From Terrisporobacter mayombei (GTDB taxonomy: Bacteria > Bacillota > Clostridia > Peptostreptococcales > Peptostreptococcaceae): 43,242 nt of DNA. Of the stretch, positions 34,008 through 42,835 are shown one piece after another. The notes below the pieces were generated by a model. That model saw only the letters and a program-made list of their open reading frames with translations, was not told the origin of the DNA and did not search any database. The position numbers and the translations under genes were made by a program. The stretch covers positions 1 through 43,242 of the forward strand of contig NZ_JAHZMP010000012.1 of NCBI RefSeq assembly GCF_020748465.1, in the 5' to 3' direction. Within the stretch, counting starts at the first letter, position 1. The number at the start of each line of letters is the position of its first letter.

Positions 34008-35138
34008 TTATGTAGTTTTCACAACTTCCTCTTTGCAAAATTTTTCTTTGTATGAAAGCATAAATGTTTCCATACATTTTTTTACTTCAATCTCACTTGG
34101 TAGTATAATACTTTTTCTTTCATCTAATACAAATCGTGTTTCATTTTTAACTAATGCATTACATGATAACTTTTTATTTACGCTACCTTTCATTTCTGAT
34201 AGTAGTTTTGAAACTTCTCCTTTAGTTATATTATGTAAAATAACTTTGCATTCTTTTTCAGTTAATATATTATCATATGTTATTCTTTCTAGCTCTTCAT
34301 TGAACATTTCCATTATTGTTTGGCCTTTATTTTTAGCATATTGTTCAGTTATGTATTTACTGATCTTTAAATAAAACATTACTAATATACTCATTGCAAA
34401 TGATATTATAAAAATAGGTAAAAATAAATATAGATTATCTTTAAATGTACCACCATTAGTTATTATCTGTATTATTATAATTGCTAATGTTAATCCTCCA
34501 ATAAATGATGCGGTTTTTATATTTTTCATTAATTTTTTCTTTGTTTTTAAGTCATCATCTTCACCAATATCATCATCTATCATAACATCTAATGGTTTGT
34601 ATAAATCCAGATTATTTATTTTTTTCAAATAGTTAATTTTATCACAAAATCTACTACATTCATCTTCACCTATTATATCAGTTAATTCTAACTCCTTTAT
34701 AAAATCTTCACCATATACTGTAATAGATCTTATTACTGATTTTTTTAATGCACTTTCCCTGCTATCTCCATTCCATGTTGACAAAGCATACTCTATACTC
34801 CCAGATACGCCTAGTATATGTTCGCACTCTATACTTTCATCTATAGCAAATACTTCTATTCCTTTTATTTTTCCTTCATATGATATATCTTTTGCTTGAT
34901 TATATGTTATAGTACCCCTTTTTAAAACTTTACTTGGATCTATATCTGTGTCTACGGTTAGCCCCTCTTTAATTCTTTCCAAGAAATCACTTATAGCTTC
35001 TTCATATTTGTCACAAGGTATTTCTATTTTTATAGGCGATCCATCATTATTAACATATCTAAGTTCTCCATAATTTAAACAAGCATCTACACATCGTTCA
35101 CCTGTACTATTATACTTACTTTTTAACATTTTCGCCAT
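34008..35138 (-). CDS. Unknown membrane protein at the end of the flagellar operon
   Basis: 376 residues; I do not recognise the family. Residues 1 to about 200 are predicted soluble, with acidic patches (DVMIDDDIGEDDD near 185). Two adjacent membrane helices follow (about 210-228 and 236-257), then a soluble C-terminal domain of some 115 residues ending EEVVKTT. Both soluble parts are probably on the cytoplasmic side, since the two helices form a hairpin. Cysteines are scattered with no metal-binding pattern. It follows fliN by 28 bases, with a GGATGGAAAG ribosome site, and the operon terminator follows directly. It is thus co-expressed with the motor switch, and a motor, export or motility-control role is a guess from position. 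Confidence 0.8.
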   Translation of the reverse strand: MAKMLKSKYNSTGERCVDACLNYGELRYVNNDGSPIKIEIPCDKYEEAISDFLERIKEGLTVDTDIDPSKVLKRGTITYNQAKDISYEGKIKGIEVFAIDESIECEHILGVSGSIEYALSTWNGDSRESALKKSVIRSITVYGEDFIKELELTDIIGEDECSRFCDKINYLKKINNLDLYKPLDVMIDDDIGEDDDLKTKKKLMKNIKTASFIGGLTLAIIIIQIITNGGTFKDNLYLFLPIFIISFAMSILVMFYLKISKYITEQYAKNKGQTIMEMFNEELERITYDNILTEKECKVILHNITKGEVSKLLSEMKGSVNKKLSCNALVKNETRFVLDERKSIILPSEIEVKKCMETFMLSYKEKFCKEEVVKTT

Positions 35139-35166
35139 AAACTTTCCATCCTTTGCTATGTAGATA

Positions 35167-35430
35167 TTATTCTAAAGTTTTAACAAGTTCTTCTTCTCCA
35201 AGAATACTTGTTATTCTTATTCCAAAATTTTGGTCTACGATCACAGCCTCTCCATAACCAATTTTTCTTCCATTTACAAATATCTCAAGTTCTTGATTTT
35301 CTAGTGTGTCTAACTCTATTAAAGATCCTTTTGTAAGTTCAAAAACATCCTTTAATGTCATCTTCGTTCTTCCTAACACTGTACTTATTTCTAATTCTAT
35401 ATCTAAAACTCTATCAAAATTTTCTGCCAT
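35167..35430 (-). CDS. fliN: Flagellar motor switch protein FliN
   Basis: An 87-residue C-ring protein consisting of little more than one SpoA (FliMN C-terminal) domain: VLDIELEISTVLGRTKMTL, VFELTKGSLIELD, LEIFVNGRKIGYGEAVIVDQ and FGIRITSI. The length matches enteric FliN minus its N-terminal extension. It is not the larger FliY form with a CheC-like phosphatase domain. Three bases separate it from fliM. Confidence 0.93.
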   Translation of the reverse strand: MAENFDRVLDIELEISTVLGRTKMTLKDVFELTKGSLIELDTLENQELEIFVNGRKIGYGEAVIVDQNFGIRITSILGEEELVKTLE

Positions 35431-35433
35431 ATT

Positions 35434-36321
35434 CTATTCCTCCTTACCAATGCTGTCTACAATTACTACACCTCTTTTATTTTCCATCAGACCTGGTTTA
35501 CATTTAAAAGATTTTGATCCTGCAATATAAAGTTCTATTTCTTCCTCTATTTTCGAATCAAACTTTATTACATCTCCAACATTTAAGTCTAATAATTCCT
35601 GAACTTTAATCTCAGTTTTACCTAATAGGGCAACAATATCTGTACTTGCAGCATAAACATTATTATATATTGCATTTGTAAATTCAAAATCATAATCAAT
35701 ATTTTTACTTTTAAAAAGTTTTTTTGTTTCTAATTGTGGTAATATTGGTTCCATACAGCTATATGGCTTACAAAATCTCATTTTTCCTACTTCTTTATCG
35801 TCATGCATCATTTTCATATGAGCAATTAAAACTGACTCACTTACTGGATATTTTTTACTAGAGCCAAGGTTTAAGTGAACTTCTAATACTTCTCTATATT
35901 CACAACCTTCAACCACATGAAGTTTCGTTAAAAAATTTTCACTTGCATGGTGAATTAACTGCTTATCAATTTCTGTAAGCTCTCTTGTATAATCATCAAA
36001 TTTCCCATCTCCACCTAACATGCAATCTATAAAAGTAAGAGCTATACCTTTATCTATTTGATATATAAGACCACTTACTAAAGGCTGTATTGCATGTTCT
36101 ACTATAACAGAATCAGAAGTCACCATGTTTGTGAATTCTTCATAGTTTGTTTGTTCTATCTTTTCCACCTTACAAACTATATCTTTTTGTTTTAATTCAT
36201 AATTTAAAAATATATTAATATTTTTACAAAATTCCTCTGCGATTACAGATACGAATCTCATATTGTCGGAAGAATATCTTTGAGGTTTTTTAAAATCATA
36301 TTTTTTTATATCCTGTACCAT
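35434..36321 (-). CDS. fliM: Flagellar motor switch protein FliM, lacking the N-terminal CheY-binding segment
   Basis: A 295-residue C-ring protein. The middle, CheC-like domain (about 25-190) starts YDFKKPQRYSSDNMRFVSVI and includes the GGxG motif in CMLGGDGK. A C-terminal SpoA domain follows (VQELLDLNVGDVIKFD, ELYIAGSKSFKCKPG). Typical FliM begins with about 35 extra residues containing EIDALL, the peptide that binds phospho-CheY. Here the protein starts MVQDIKKYDFKKP, right at the core. The flgG stop is only 21 bases upstream and the AAAAGG ribosome site fits this ATG, so no longer start is possible in this reading. Confidence 0.9.
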   Translation of the reverse strand: MVQDIKKYDFKKPQRYSSDNMRFVSVIAEEFCKNINIFLNYELKQKDIVCKVEKIEQTNYEEFTNMVTSDSVIVEHAIQPLVSGLIYQIDKGIALTFIDCMLGGDGKFDDYTRELTEIDKQLIHHASENFLTKLHVVEGCEYREVLEVHLNLGSSKKYPVSESVLIAHMKMMHDDKEVGKMRFCKPYSCMEPILPQLETKKLFKSKNIDYDFEFTNAIYNNVYAASTDIVALLGKTEIKVQELLDLNVGDVIKFDSKIEEEIELYIAGSKSFKCKPGLMENKRGVVIVDSIGKEE

Positions 36322-36342
36322 AGTATTTTCCTTTTACCTTTC

Positions 36343-37104
36343 TTATCTTGATTGAAGATTATTAATCATACTCCACATCTCATCTACAGCCTTTATACCT
36401 TTACTATTAAATTGAAAGGCTCTTTGTACCGTAATTAAGTCAGTCATTTCACTTGATAAATTCACGTTAGACATTTCTACATGTCCCTGTCTAATATCTG
36501 CTTCCTTATATGCATACATGCTAGCTCCTTCTTTCAAAGCAAATAGGCTATCACCAATTGAAATTAAATCATTTGTACCTTCTGTAACATATAAATTAAT
36601 TCTTCCTACCATTGTATCGTCTAGGTATATTTGACCTTCTTTATTTATATTTAATTTACCATCTGATAAATCAATATTTCCTCTATTGTATCCATTAGCA
36701 TATGTAATATCTACTCGATTTCCATTTGCATCGACTAAAGTTCCATTTGCATCTAAACTAAAATCACCATTTCTTGTAAGGCAATGACTTCCGTCAGGCC
36801 TAATAACACAAAAAAATCCTTCTCCATCTATTGCTAAATTAGTATCTATATCAGTGCTTTTCAAAGGTCCTTGAACCATATTTCTAGTTGCTTCTGCTAT
36901 TTTTATTCCTGTACCTGTCAAACTACCATTTGAACTATGCGGATTATAATTACTCTCTAAAGATTTCGTATATAAATCTAAAAACCCTACATCTAATTTT
37001 TTATAGCCTGTTGTTTGGGAATTCACTATATTATTAGATGCAATATTTATTTTTTCTTGATTTGCAATCATGCCAGATGTGCTAGTACGTAATATATTGT
37101 ACAT
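36343..37104 (-). CDS. flgG: Flagellar rod / hook-basal body protein FlgG (second paralogue)
   Basis: 253 residues. N-terminal rod motif SGMIANQEKINIASNNIVNS followed by TGYKK, the NIxNxxTxGYK signature of axial proteins exported by the flagellar type III system. The middle shows GEGFFCVIRPDG. The C-terminal heptad region reads VEMSNVNLSSEMTDLITVQR. FlgF and FlgG are hard to separate by eye. In Clostridioides difficile the corresponding pair is named flgG1-flgG. It lies 17 bases after the first paralogue. Confidence 0.85.
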   Translation of the reverse strand: MYNILRTSTSGMIANQEKINIASNNIVNSQTTGYKKLDVGFLDLYTKSLESNYNPHSSNGSLTGTGIKIAEATRNMVQGPLKSTDIDTNLAIDGEGFFCVIRPDGSHCLTRNGDFSLDANGTLVDANGNRVDITYANGYNRGNIDLSDGKLNINKEGQIYLDDTMVGRINLYVTEGTNDLISIGDSLFALKEGASMYAYKEADIRQGHVEMSNVNLSSEMTDLITVQRAFQFNSKGIKAVDEMWSMINNLQSR

Positions 37105-37121
37105 ATTCTTTCCCCCATATC

Positions 37122-37892
37122 TTATACTCTTCCTATTTCATTAGCTATTTTATATAGTATAGAATCCATTGCTTGCACTACTTTTTGGTTAGCTTCAAAT
37201 TCCTTAACAGTTTCCATAAGTAAAGCTGTTGAATTTATAGAATCTACATTTGAGCTTTCTAAGTAACCTTGTTTTACATTAAAGTTTGTGGCATTAGTTG
37301 GGTTTTTACCTGTATAAACCCCATTTCCAACTTTTTCTAAGTTATCATAATTTTGAAAATCAACTACTCTAAATCTGTATCTTTCTTGACCATTAACACT
37401 AATTCTGTTTTCAGAACTAACAGACATACTATTATTACCTATGTTGATACGCTCTGTAGCACCAGTTGCATTATTAACTCCTAAAACATAATGACCTGAG
37501 CTTGTTATTAAGTACCCCTGTGCATCAACACTAAAATCACCATTTCTTGTATAATATCTATTATTTTGATTATCCATAACTTCAAAAAAACCATTACCTT
37601 CTATTGCAAAATCCATGTTATTTTCCGTTGAAACATTAGTGCCTTGGCTATAGTTAGTAAACGTATCATCAATTCTCACACCAAAACTCATGTTTCCTAA
37701 TGTTTGCCTATTTGCTTTTCCATTTTTATAATTATCATTATTTGATAACATAACTTCATCAAAACTCTTACCAATTAAAGTTTCTTCTTTATATCCAGTG
37801 GTATTTATATTGGCTAAATTATTAGTAATAATACCTTGCCTAGATTGAAGCGTTAACATTGATGATACTGATGTATATAATCCTCTTAACAT
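37122..37892 (-). CDS. Flagellar rod / hook-basal body protein, FlgF/FlgG family (first paralogue)
   Basis: 256 residues with both family ends: MLRGLYTSVSSMLTLQSRQG then NNLANINTTGYKEE at the N terminus, EGNGFFEVMDNQNNRYYTRN in the middle, and ESSNVDSINSTALLMETVK at the C terminus. It is a secreted component of the distal rod. It corresponds in position to flgG1 of Clostridioides difficile, directly after fliA (12 bases). Confidence 0.85.
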   Translation of the reverse strand: MLRGLYTSVSSMLTLQSRQGIITNNLANINTTGYKEETLIGKSFDEVMLSNNDNYKNGKANRQTLGNMSFGVRIDDTFTNYSQGTNVSTENNMDFAIEGNGFFEVMDNQNNRYYTRNGDFSVDAQGYLITSSGHYVLGVNNATGATERINIGNNSMSVSSENRISVNGQERYRFRVVDFQNYDNLEKVGNGVYTGKNPTNATNFNVKQGYLESSNVDSINSTALLMETVKEFEANQKVVQAMDSILYKIANEIGRV

Positions 37893-37904
37893 ATTTTCCC
37901 CTTC

Positions 37905-38618
37905 TTAGTCTATATATTTTATTCTTTTCATCTCTGCTCTTAGATTTGAAATTGCCCTTGTATTTAACTGAGATACCCTTGATTCTGATACTCCTAATAC
38001 TAGTCCTATTTCTTTTAATGTCATCTCTTCATAATAATAAAGTGACAATACTAATTTATCCTTTTCTTTTAAATTATCTATTGCCTTTGCCATTACTTCT
38101 TGAAGTTCTTGCTTTTCAATAATAGAACTGGGAGATTGTTCTTCTTTTTCTTTTATTGTATCTATAAGTTTAACTTCACTTTCATCTTCATATATAACGC
38201 CATCCAAAGAGACATTGCTTCTACTCATCATCTTTAATTTTATGTCATTTGCTTCTTTTATAGATATATCCATATATTTTGATACTTCTTCCAAACTTGG
38301 TTGCCTATAGTAGGTATTTTGTAAATCCTCCACACATTTATTATATTCTTTTATTTTACTTGTGTAAGTTCTAGAAATAGGGGAATGCCTTCTTATTTCG
38401 TCAATTATATATGATGAAATTCTGATAGATGCAAATGTTGAGAATTTTACACCTCTGTTTTTATCGAACTTTGTACTTGCATCAATTAACCCCATTACTC
38501 CATAACTTACTAAATCTTCATATTCCATTCCAATTCTATTTGTATAGTATTTTGATGCTATATGCCTCACAAGAGACATATTATTTACAATAAGTTCTTC
38601 TTGTTCATGTGTCTCCAC
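37905..38618 (-). CDS. fliA: Flagellar sigma factor FliA / SigD (sigma-28)
   Basis: 237 residues. Region 2: YEDLVSYGVMGLIDASTKFD and GVKFSTFASIRISSYIIDEI, with RRHSPISR after it. Region 3 is short, and region 4 has the helix-turn-helix MTLKEIGLVLGVSESRVSQL. It directs RNA polymerase to late flagellar and chemotaxis promoters; three such elements are visible within this window. It is encoded 18 bases after flhA. Confidence 0.94.
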   Translation of the reverse strand: METHEQEELIVNNMSLVRHIASKYYTNRIGMEYEDLVSYGVMGLIDASTKFDKNRGVKFSTFASIRISSYIIDEIRRHSPISRTYTSKIKEYNKCVEDLQNTYYRQPSLEEVSKYMDISIKEANDIKLKMMSRSNVSLDGVIYEDESEVKLIDTIKEKEEQSPSSIIEKQELQEVMAKAIDNLKEKDKLVLSLYYYEEMTLKEIGLVLGVSESRVSQLNTRAISNLRAEMKRIKYID

Positions 38619-38636
38619 TATATATTCCCCCTTTAA

Positions 38637-40691
38637 CTATATACAAACTACTCCTTGAGATTTTATCTGTATATCACTTGGCACTTCATTAAGTGATAAT
38701 ATTACTACGTTTGGAAATACCATTTCTATTAACTTTCTAAATGGCGCTCTTATTTTTGGAGATACCAATAATATAGGTCTATTATTGAAACTTATATCTT
38801 CAGTTATATTCTGTATATTTTTAAATATATAATTTGTAGTATCTGGATCAATTGCTGGATAAGTTCCATTTACAGACCTTTGTAAATTATTACTAATCAT
38901 ATTTTCTAGTTCTAAAGATAATGTTGCAACTGTCATAGAATTACTTTCATCTACTAAATCTGAACATATACTTCTACTCATTGCCATCCTTACATATTCT
39001 GTTAAAAGCTCTATATCACGAGTATTTCTTGCATGGTCTGCAAGTGTTTCTAGGATTGTAACCCTATCCTTAATAGCTACTTTTTCTCTAAGTAAATTTT
39101 GGAATACTTTTTGTACTTCACCTAAAGTCAATAAATCTGGTATTAACTCATCTACAACTGCACTATATCTCTCTTTAGTTACATCTATTATTTCTTTCAC
39201 TTCTTGTCTTCCCACTAACTCATGAGATTTACTTTTTATTATTTCAAGTAAATGAGTTACTAATATGGTGGTTGGATCAACAATAGTAAATCCACACAAT
39301 TCTGCTTCTTCTGCCTTTTCCTTTTTTATCCACAATGCATCGATTCCAAATGTTGGTTCTTTAGTTTGTATACCATCAATATCCATTGCCAGTCCCATAG
39401 GATTCATACAAAGTAACATATTAGGCATTAGGTCATGTATTGCAACAACATTTCCTTTAATTTTTATGCTATATTGATTTGGATTAAGTTGTAAATTATC
39501 TCTTATTCTAATTGGTTGAACTATTATTCCCATATCTATAGCACATTGCTTTCTTACTGATATAATTCTTTGAAGTAAGTCTCCTCCACTAGCTTCATCA
39601 ACTAGTGGTATTAAACCATATCCAATCTCTACCTCAATTGGTTCAACATTTATATAACTAGATACATCCTCAGCATTTTCTATACTAGGAGGTAAATCAT
39701 TTTTTTCTAATATTTCATTCTCTAACTCTCTTTGATTTTCTTTTTCACCTTTATTTAATAAAAAGGCAATTAATATTGCTCCTAATCCTAAAGTGAAAAA
39801 TGATAGTTTAGGAAGTCCTGGAATAAGCCCCATTACGATTAATACTGCCCCTGTCATCCCTATAGCTTTTGGAATAGACATTAACTGTTTTCCAAATAAA
39901 TTAGCAAAGTTTTCATCACTATCGGCTCTCGTAACTAATATACCTGCCGAAACAGATATCAATAATGCTGGTATTTGACTCACAAGCCCATCACCTATTG
40001 TAAGTCTTATATATGTCTGAACCGCATCTGAAAAACTCATATCTAGCATCATAACTCCAATTACCATACCTGCTAGTACATTTATTAAAGTTATAATTAT
40101 TCCTGCTATTGCATCACCTTTTACGAATTTTGAAGCACCATCCATAGCTCCATAAAATCCTGCTTCTTGTTGTAGTTTTCTTCTTCTTTCTCTTGCTGTA
40201 TTCTCATCTATCATTCCAGCATTTAAGTCTGCATCTATACTCATTTGTTTACCTGGCATTGCATCCAGTGTAAACCTTGCAGAAACTTCTGATACTCTAC
40301 TTGATCCACTAGTTATAACTACCATTTGGATAATTACTATAATCAAGAATATAATTACTCCTACTACATAATTTCCCCCAACAACGAAACTACCAAAGGC
40401 CTCTATTATATTTCCTGCATAACCTTGCCCTAATATTAACCTTGTTGATGATATATTTAGGGCTATTCTAAATAATGTGGTAACAAGCAATATTGTTGGA
40501 AATATTGATAATTGTAATATATCAGTTGATAAAAGAGTTAATAGTAATATTAATACTGCAAATGATATATTTATTGCTAGCATTATATCTAATAAAAATG
40601 TCGGTAAAGGTATTATTATCATTAGAACAATACCAATTATTCCAAATCCAACTATTACGTCAAATCGTTTATTAAAATCTAATTTTTCCAT
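38637..40691 (-). CDS. flhA: Flagellar type III export gate protein FlhA
   Basis: 684 residues: eight predicted membrane helices in the first 330 or so residues, then a large cytoplasmic domain that docks chaperone-substrate complexes. Characteristic stretches are DAMPGKQMSIDADLNAGMID (the FHIPEP family signature) and ARERRRKLQQEAGFYGAMDG. The cytoplasmic part has VGRQEVKEIIDV. Length is normal. It sits 22 bases after the fliR-flhB fusion gene. Confidence 0.95.
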   Translation of the reverse strand: MEKLDFNKRFDVIVGFGIIGIVLMIIIPLPTFLLDIMLAINISFAVLILLLTLLSTDILQLSIFPTILLVTTLFRIALNISSTRLILGQGYAGNIIEAFGSFVVGGNYVVGVIIFLIIVIIQMVVITSGSSRVSEVSARFTLDAMPGKQMSIDADLNAGMIDENTARERRRKLQQEAGFYGAMDGASKFVKGDAIAGIIITLINVLAGMVIGVMMLDMSFSDAVQTYIRLTIGDGLVSQIPALLISVSAGILVTRADSDENFANLFGKQLMSIPKAIGMTGAVLIVMGLIPGLPKLSFFTLGLGAILIAFLLNKGEKENQRELENEILEKNDLPPSIENAEDVSSYINVEPIEVEIGYGLIPLVDEASGGDLLQRIISVRKQCAIDMGIIVQPIRIRDNLQLNPNQYSIKIKGNVVAIHDLMPNMLLCMNPMGLAMDIDGIQTKEPTFGIDALWIKKEKAEEAELCGFTIVDPTTILVTHLLEIIKSKSHELVGRQEVKEIIDVTKERYSAVVDELIPDLLTLGEVQKVFQNLLREKVAIKDRVTILETLADHARNTRDIELLTEYVRMAMSRSICSDLVDESNSMTVATLSLELENMISNNLQRSVNGTYPAIDPDTTNYIFKNIQNITEDISFNNRPILLVSPKIRAPFRKLIEMVFPNVVILSLNEVPSDIQIKSQGVVCI

Positions 40692-40713
40692 CTATATTTA
40701 ACCTCTTTATTAA

Positions 40714-42546
40714 CTATTTATATTTGTTTTTAATTTTATAAACTGCCACCAATACTTCTGCCACTGCTTGATACATTTCTCCTGGTATTTCCTTATCTAT
40801 ATCAACCTCTTTATATATAAGTCTTGCAAGTGGTTTATTTTCAATAATTGGTATATCATGCTCTTTCGCAACTTCTCTTATCTTAAATGCTACAACATCT
40901 GCCCCCTTCGCAACTACTATTGGAGTAGAATCTATCCCCTTTTCATACTTAATTGCTATTGATATATGAGTAGGGTTTGTTACAATAACTGTTGCGCTAG
41001 GTACTGCTTGCATCATTCTACGATTAGAGATTTCTCTTTGTTTTTGTTTTATTTTACCTTTTATTTGAGGGTCTCCCTCCATCTGTTTATATTCTTCTTT
41101 TACTTCTTGCTTAGTCATTTTCAACTCTTTATTATGAGTAAATCGTTGATATGCATAATCGGCTATTGCTATTAATATAACAGCTAAACATATCTTTCCA
41201 AGTAATGATTTTATAAGTTCAATTATCGTATTTAAAAGATATGGAAGATAAATATCTGCACTTTTCATAATTCCTTCAAAATTTTTATTCATAAAAGAAT
41301 AACCAATGTATAATAATATACTTATAACAGCTATACTTTTAACTAAAGTCCCTAAAGCTTTAAGAGAAAACATATTTTTAAAGCCATTTATTGGGTTCAA
41401 CTTTGAAAATTGCGGTTTAAGTCCTTCTCCTGTAAATAACATACCCGATTGAATAAGATTTCCTATGACGCCAAATATCATTATAATAAATCCAATTGGT
41501 AAAAATATTTTCATAAATGAAAGTAAAATATTACTTCCAAGTGAATCTAATATTACCCCACCTTCAAAATTCATGCTAAAACTACTACTAAGTATGTTAA
41601 TCATAAAATTTTTAATTTCTAATATTATATAATCAGACATGGTATAAATTATCATTAGCATAGCTAATAAAGTTATAGCCGTTGTTACTTCTTTACTTTT
41701 TGCAATATTCCCTTTTTTTCTAGCATCTCTTTTTTTCTTTAATGTGGGTTCTTCTGTTTTGTCACTACCCATTGATAAAACTATACCTACTGGTCCAAGT
41801 GAGGTCATCATATCATTATTCATCATACTTAAGGTTCCATCTAAAATATCTGGTATTTTATTTAATAAGTTATGTATTTCTGTTATTATAAATGGAAGTG
41901 CTATCATAAAGAAAATTAAACCCACTAGCATTTTTAAAGGCATTCCTATTATCATTACATTTAATTGAGGTACACTTCTTGATATAAGACCCATTATTAA
42001 ATCTGTAAATATAAGTGATAATATTATAGGAACTGCAATTTTAAATCCTATAGTAAAACACTGTACAAATACATGTACAATATAATAAAAGTTGTTTTGT
42101 ATTAAATTTTCACCTATTTCTATTAGATGAAAACTTTCCTGTATCCCTATTATTAATTTGTGGTGACCGTTCATACTAAAAAATATAATTATGCCCATCC
42201 AATACATAAGATTTTCTATCAAAGTTGCTTGCTCTTTACTATTCGGGTCATATATACTGCTCATTGACAAGCCTAGCTGCTGATCTATTAAACTACCTGC
42301 TATTTTCAAACTATTAAAACATAAATTTGTCATATAACCTAAAAGCAATCCATTTACAGTTTCCATAGCTACTAATCTAATTAAGTCAAATGTATTAAGT
42401 ACATTGACATCAATATTAATACCAGAGGATATTATAATAGACATTAATATTGAAAAGCAGACTTTAAAAGTTTTTGGGGTTCCCGATGGAAATAAAATAT
42501 TAAGAGAAGAAAAAAATGTTATTACTCTAATAAATACGAATAACAT
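40714..42546 (-). CDS. flhB: FliR-FlhB fusion protein of the flagellar export apparatus
   Basis: 610 residues combining two export-gate subunits. Residues 1-250 are FliR (six helices; MGLISRSVPQLNVMIIGMPL is its signature). Residues from about 261 are FlhB, starting SDKTEEPTLKKKRDARKKGN, with four helices and the cytoplasmic domain containing the autocleavage motif NPTH (524-527). One frame runs through both, with the ATG three bases after the fliQ stop. Fused fliR-flhB genes are known in several Clostridia, including C. difficile, so this is a lineage trait, not an assembly artefact. Confidence 0.95.
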   Translation of the reverse strand: MLFVFIRVITFFSSLNILFPSGTPKTFKVCFSILMSIIISSGINIDVNVLNTFDLIRLVAMETVNGLLLGYMTNLCFNSLKIAGSLIDQQLGLSMSSIYDPNSKEQATLIENLMYWMGIIIFFSMNGHHKLIIGIQESFHLIEIGENLIQNNFYYIVHVFVQCFTIGFKIAVPIILSLIFTDLIMGLISRSVPQLNVMIIGMPLKMLVGLIFFMIALPFIITEIHNLLNKIPDILDGTLSMMNNDMMTSLGPVGIVLSMGSDKTEEPTLKKKRDARKKGNIAKSKEVTTAITLLAMLMIIYTMSDYIILEIKNFMINILSSSFSMNFEGGVILDSLGSNILLSFMKIFLPIGFIIMIFGVIGNLIQSGMLFTGEGLKPQFSKLNPINGFKNMFSLKALGTLVKSIAVISILLYIGYSFMNKNFEGIMKSADIYLPYLLNTIIELIKSLLGKICLAVILIAIADYAYQRFTHNKELKMTKQEVKEEYKQMEGDPQIKGKIKQKQREISNRRMMQAVPSATVIVTNPTHISIAIKYEKGIDSTPIVVAKGADVVAFKIREVAKEHDIPIIENKPLARLIYKEVDIDKEIPGEMYQAVAEVLVAVYKIKNKYK

Positions 42547-42549
42547 TTT

Positions 42550-42819
42550 TTATCCCTTTATAACAGCTATCATATTCATGATCTTAGTTGTAAATTTAAT
42601 AAGCTCATTTAGCATCCAGTTTCCACCTAACGCCAATGTTAGTGCTATTACTATTACTTTTGGAACAAATGTTAATGTTTGTTCCTGAATTTGCGTCGTT
42701 GCTTGGAATATACTTACAAGCAAACCAACTAACAATGATAAAATTAAAATAGGTCCCCCAACTAACAAACTTGTATATAATGCTTCTTTTACTATGCTCA
42801 TTACCATATTTTCTGACAT
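42550..42819 (-). CDS. fliQ: Flagellar export protein FliQ
   Basis: 89 residues, two membrane helices, with the family core GPILILSLLVGLLVSIFQAT followed by TQIQEQTLTFVPK. A full-length, typical export-gate subunit. It lies 16 bases after fliP. Confidence 0.95.
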   Translation of the reverse strand: MSENMVMSIVKEALYTSLLVGGPILILSLLVGLLVSIFQATTQIQEQTLTFVPKVIVIALTLALGGNWMLNELIKFTTKIMNMIAVIKG

Positions 42820-42835
42820 ACTATTTTCCTCCTAA

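Noticed and set aside
33862..34374. Plus-strand frame spanning the gap between the second receptor gene and the flagellar operon
   Set aside because: It runs through a sigma-28 promoter and a terminator hairpin, lacks a ribosome site, and is antisense to the unknown membrane gene for much of its length.
40714..42546. FliR-FlhB fusion as a possible sequencing error or novel fusion
   Set aside because: The frame is continuous, both halves carry intact motifs, and such fusions are already known in Clostridia including C. difficile.
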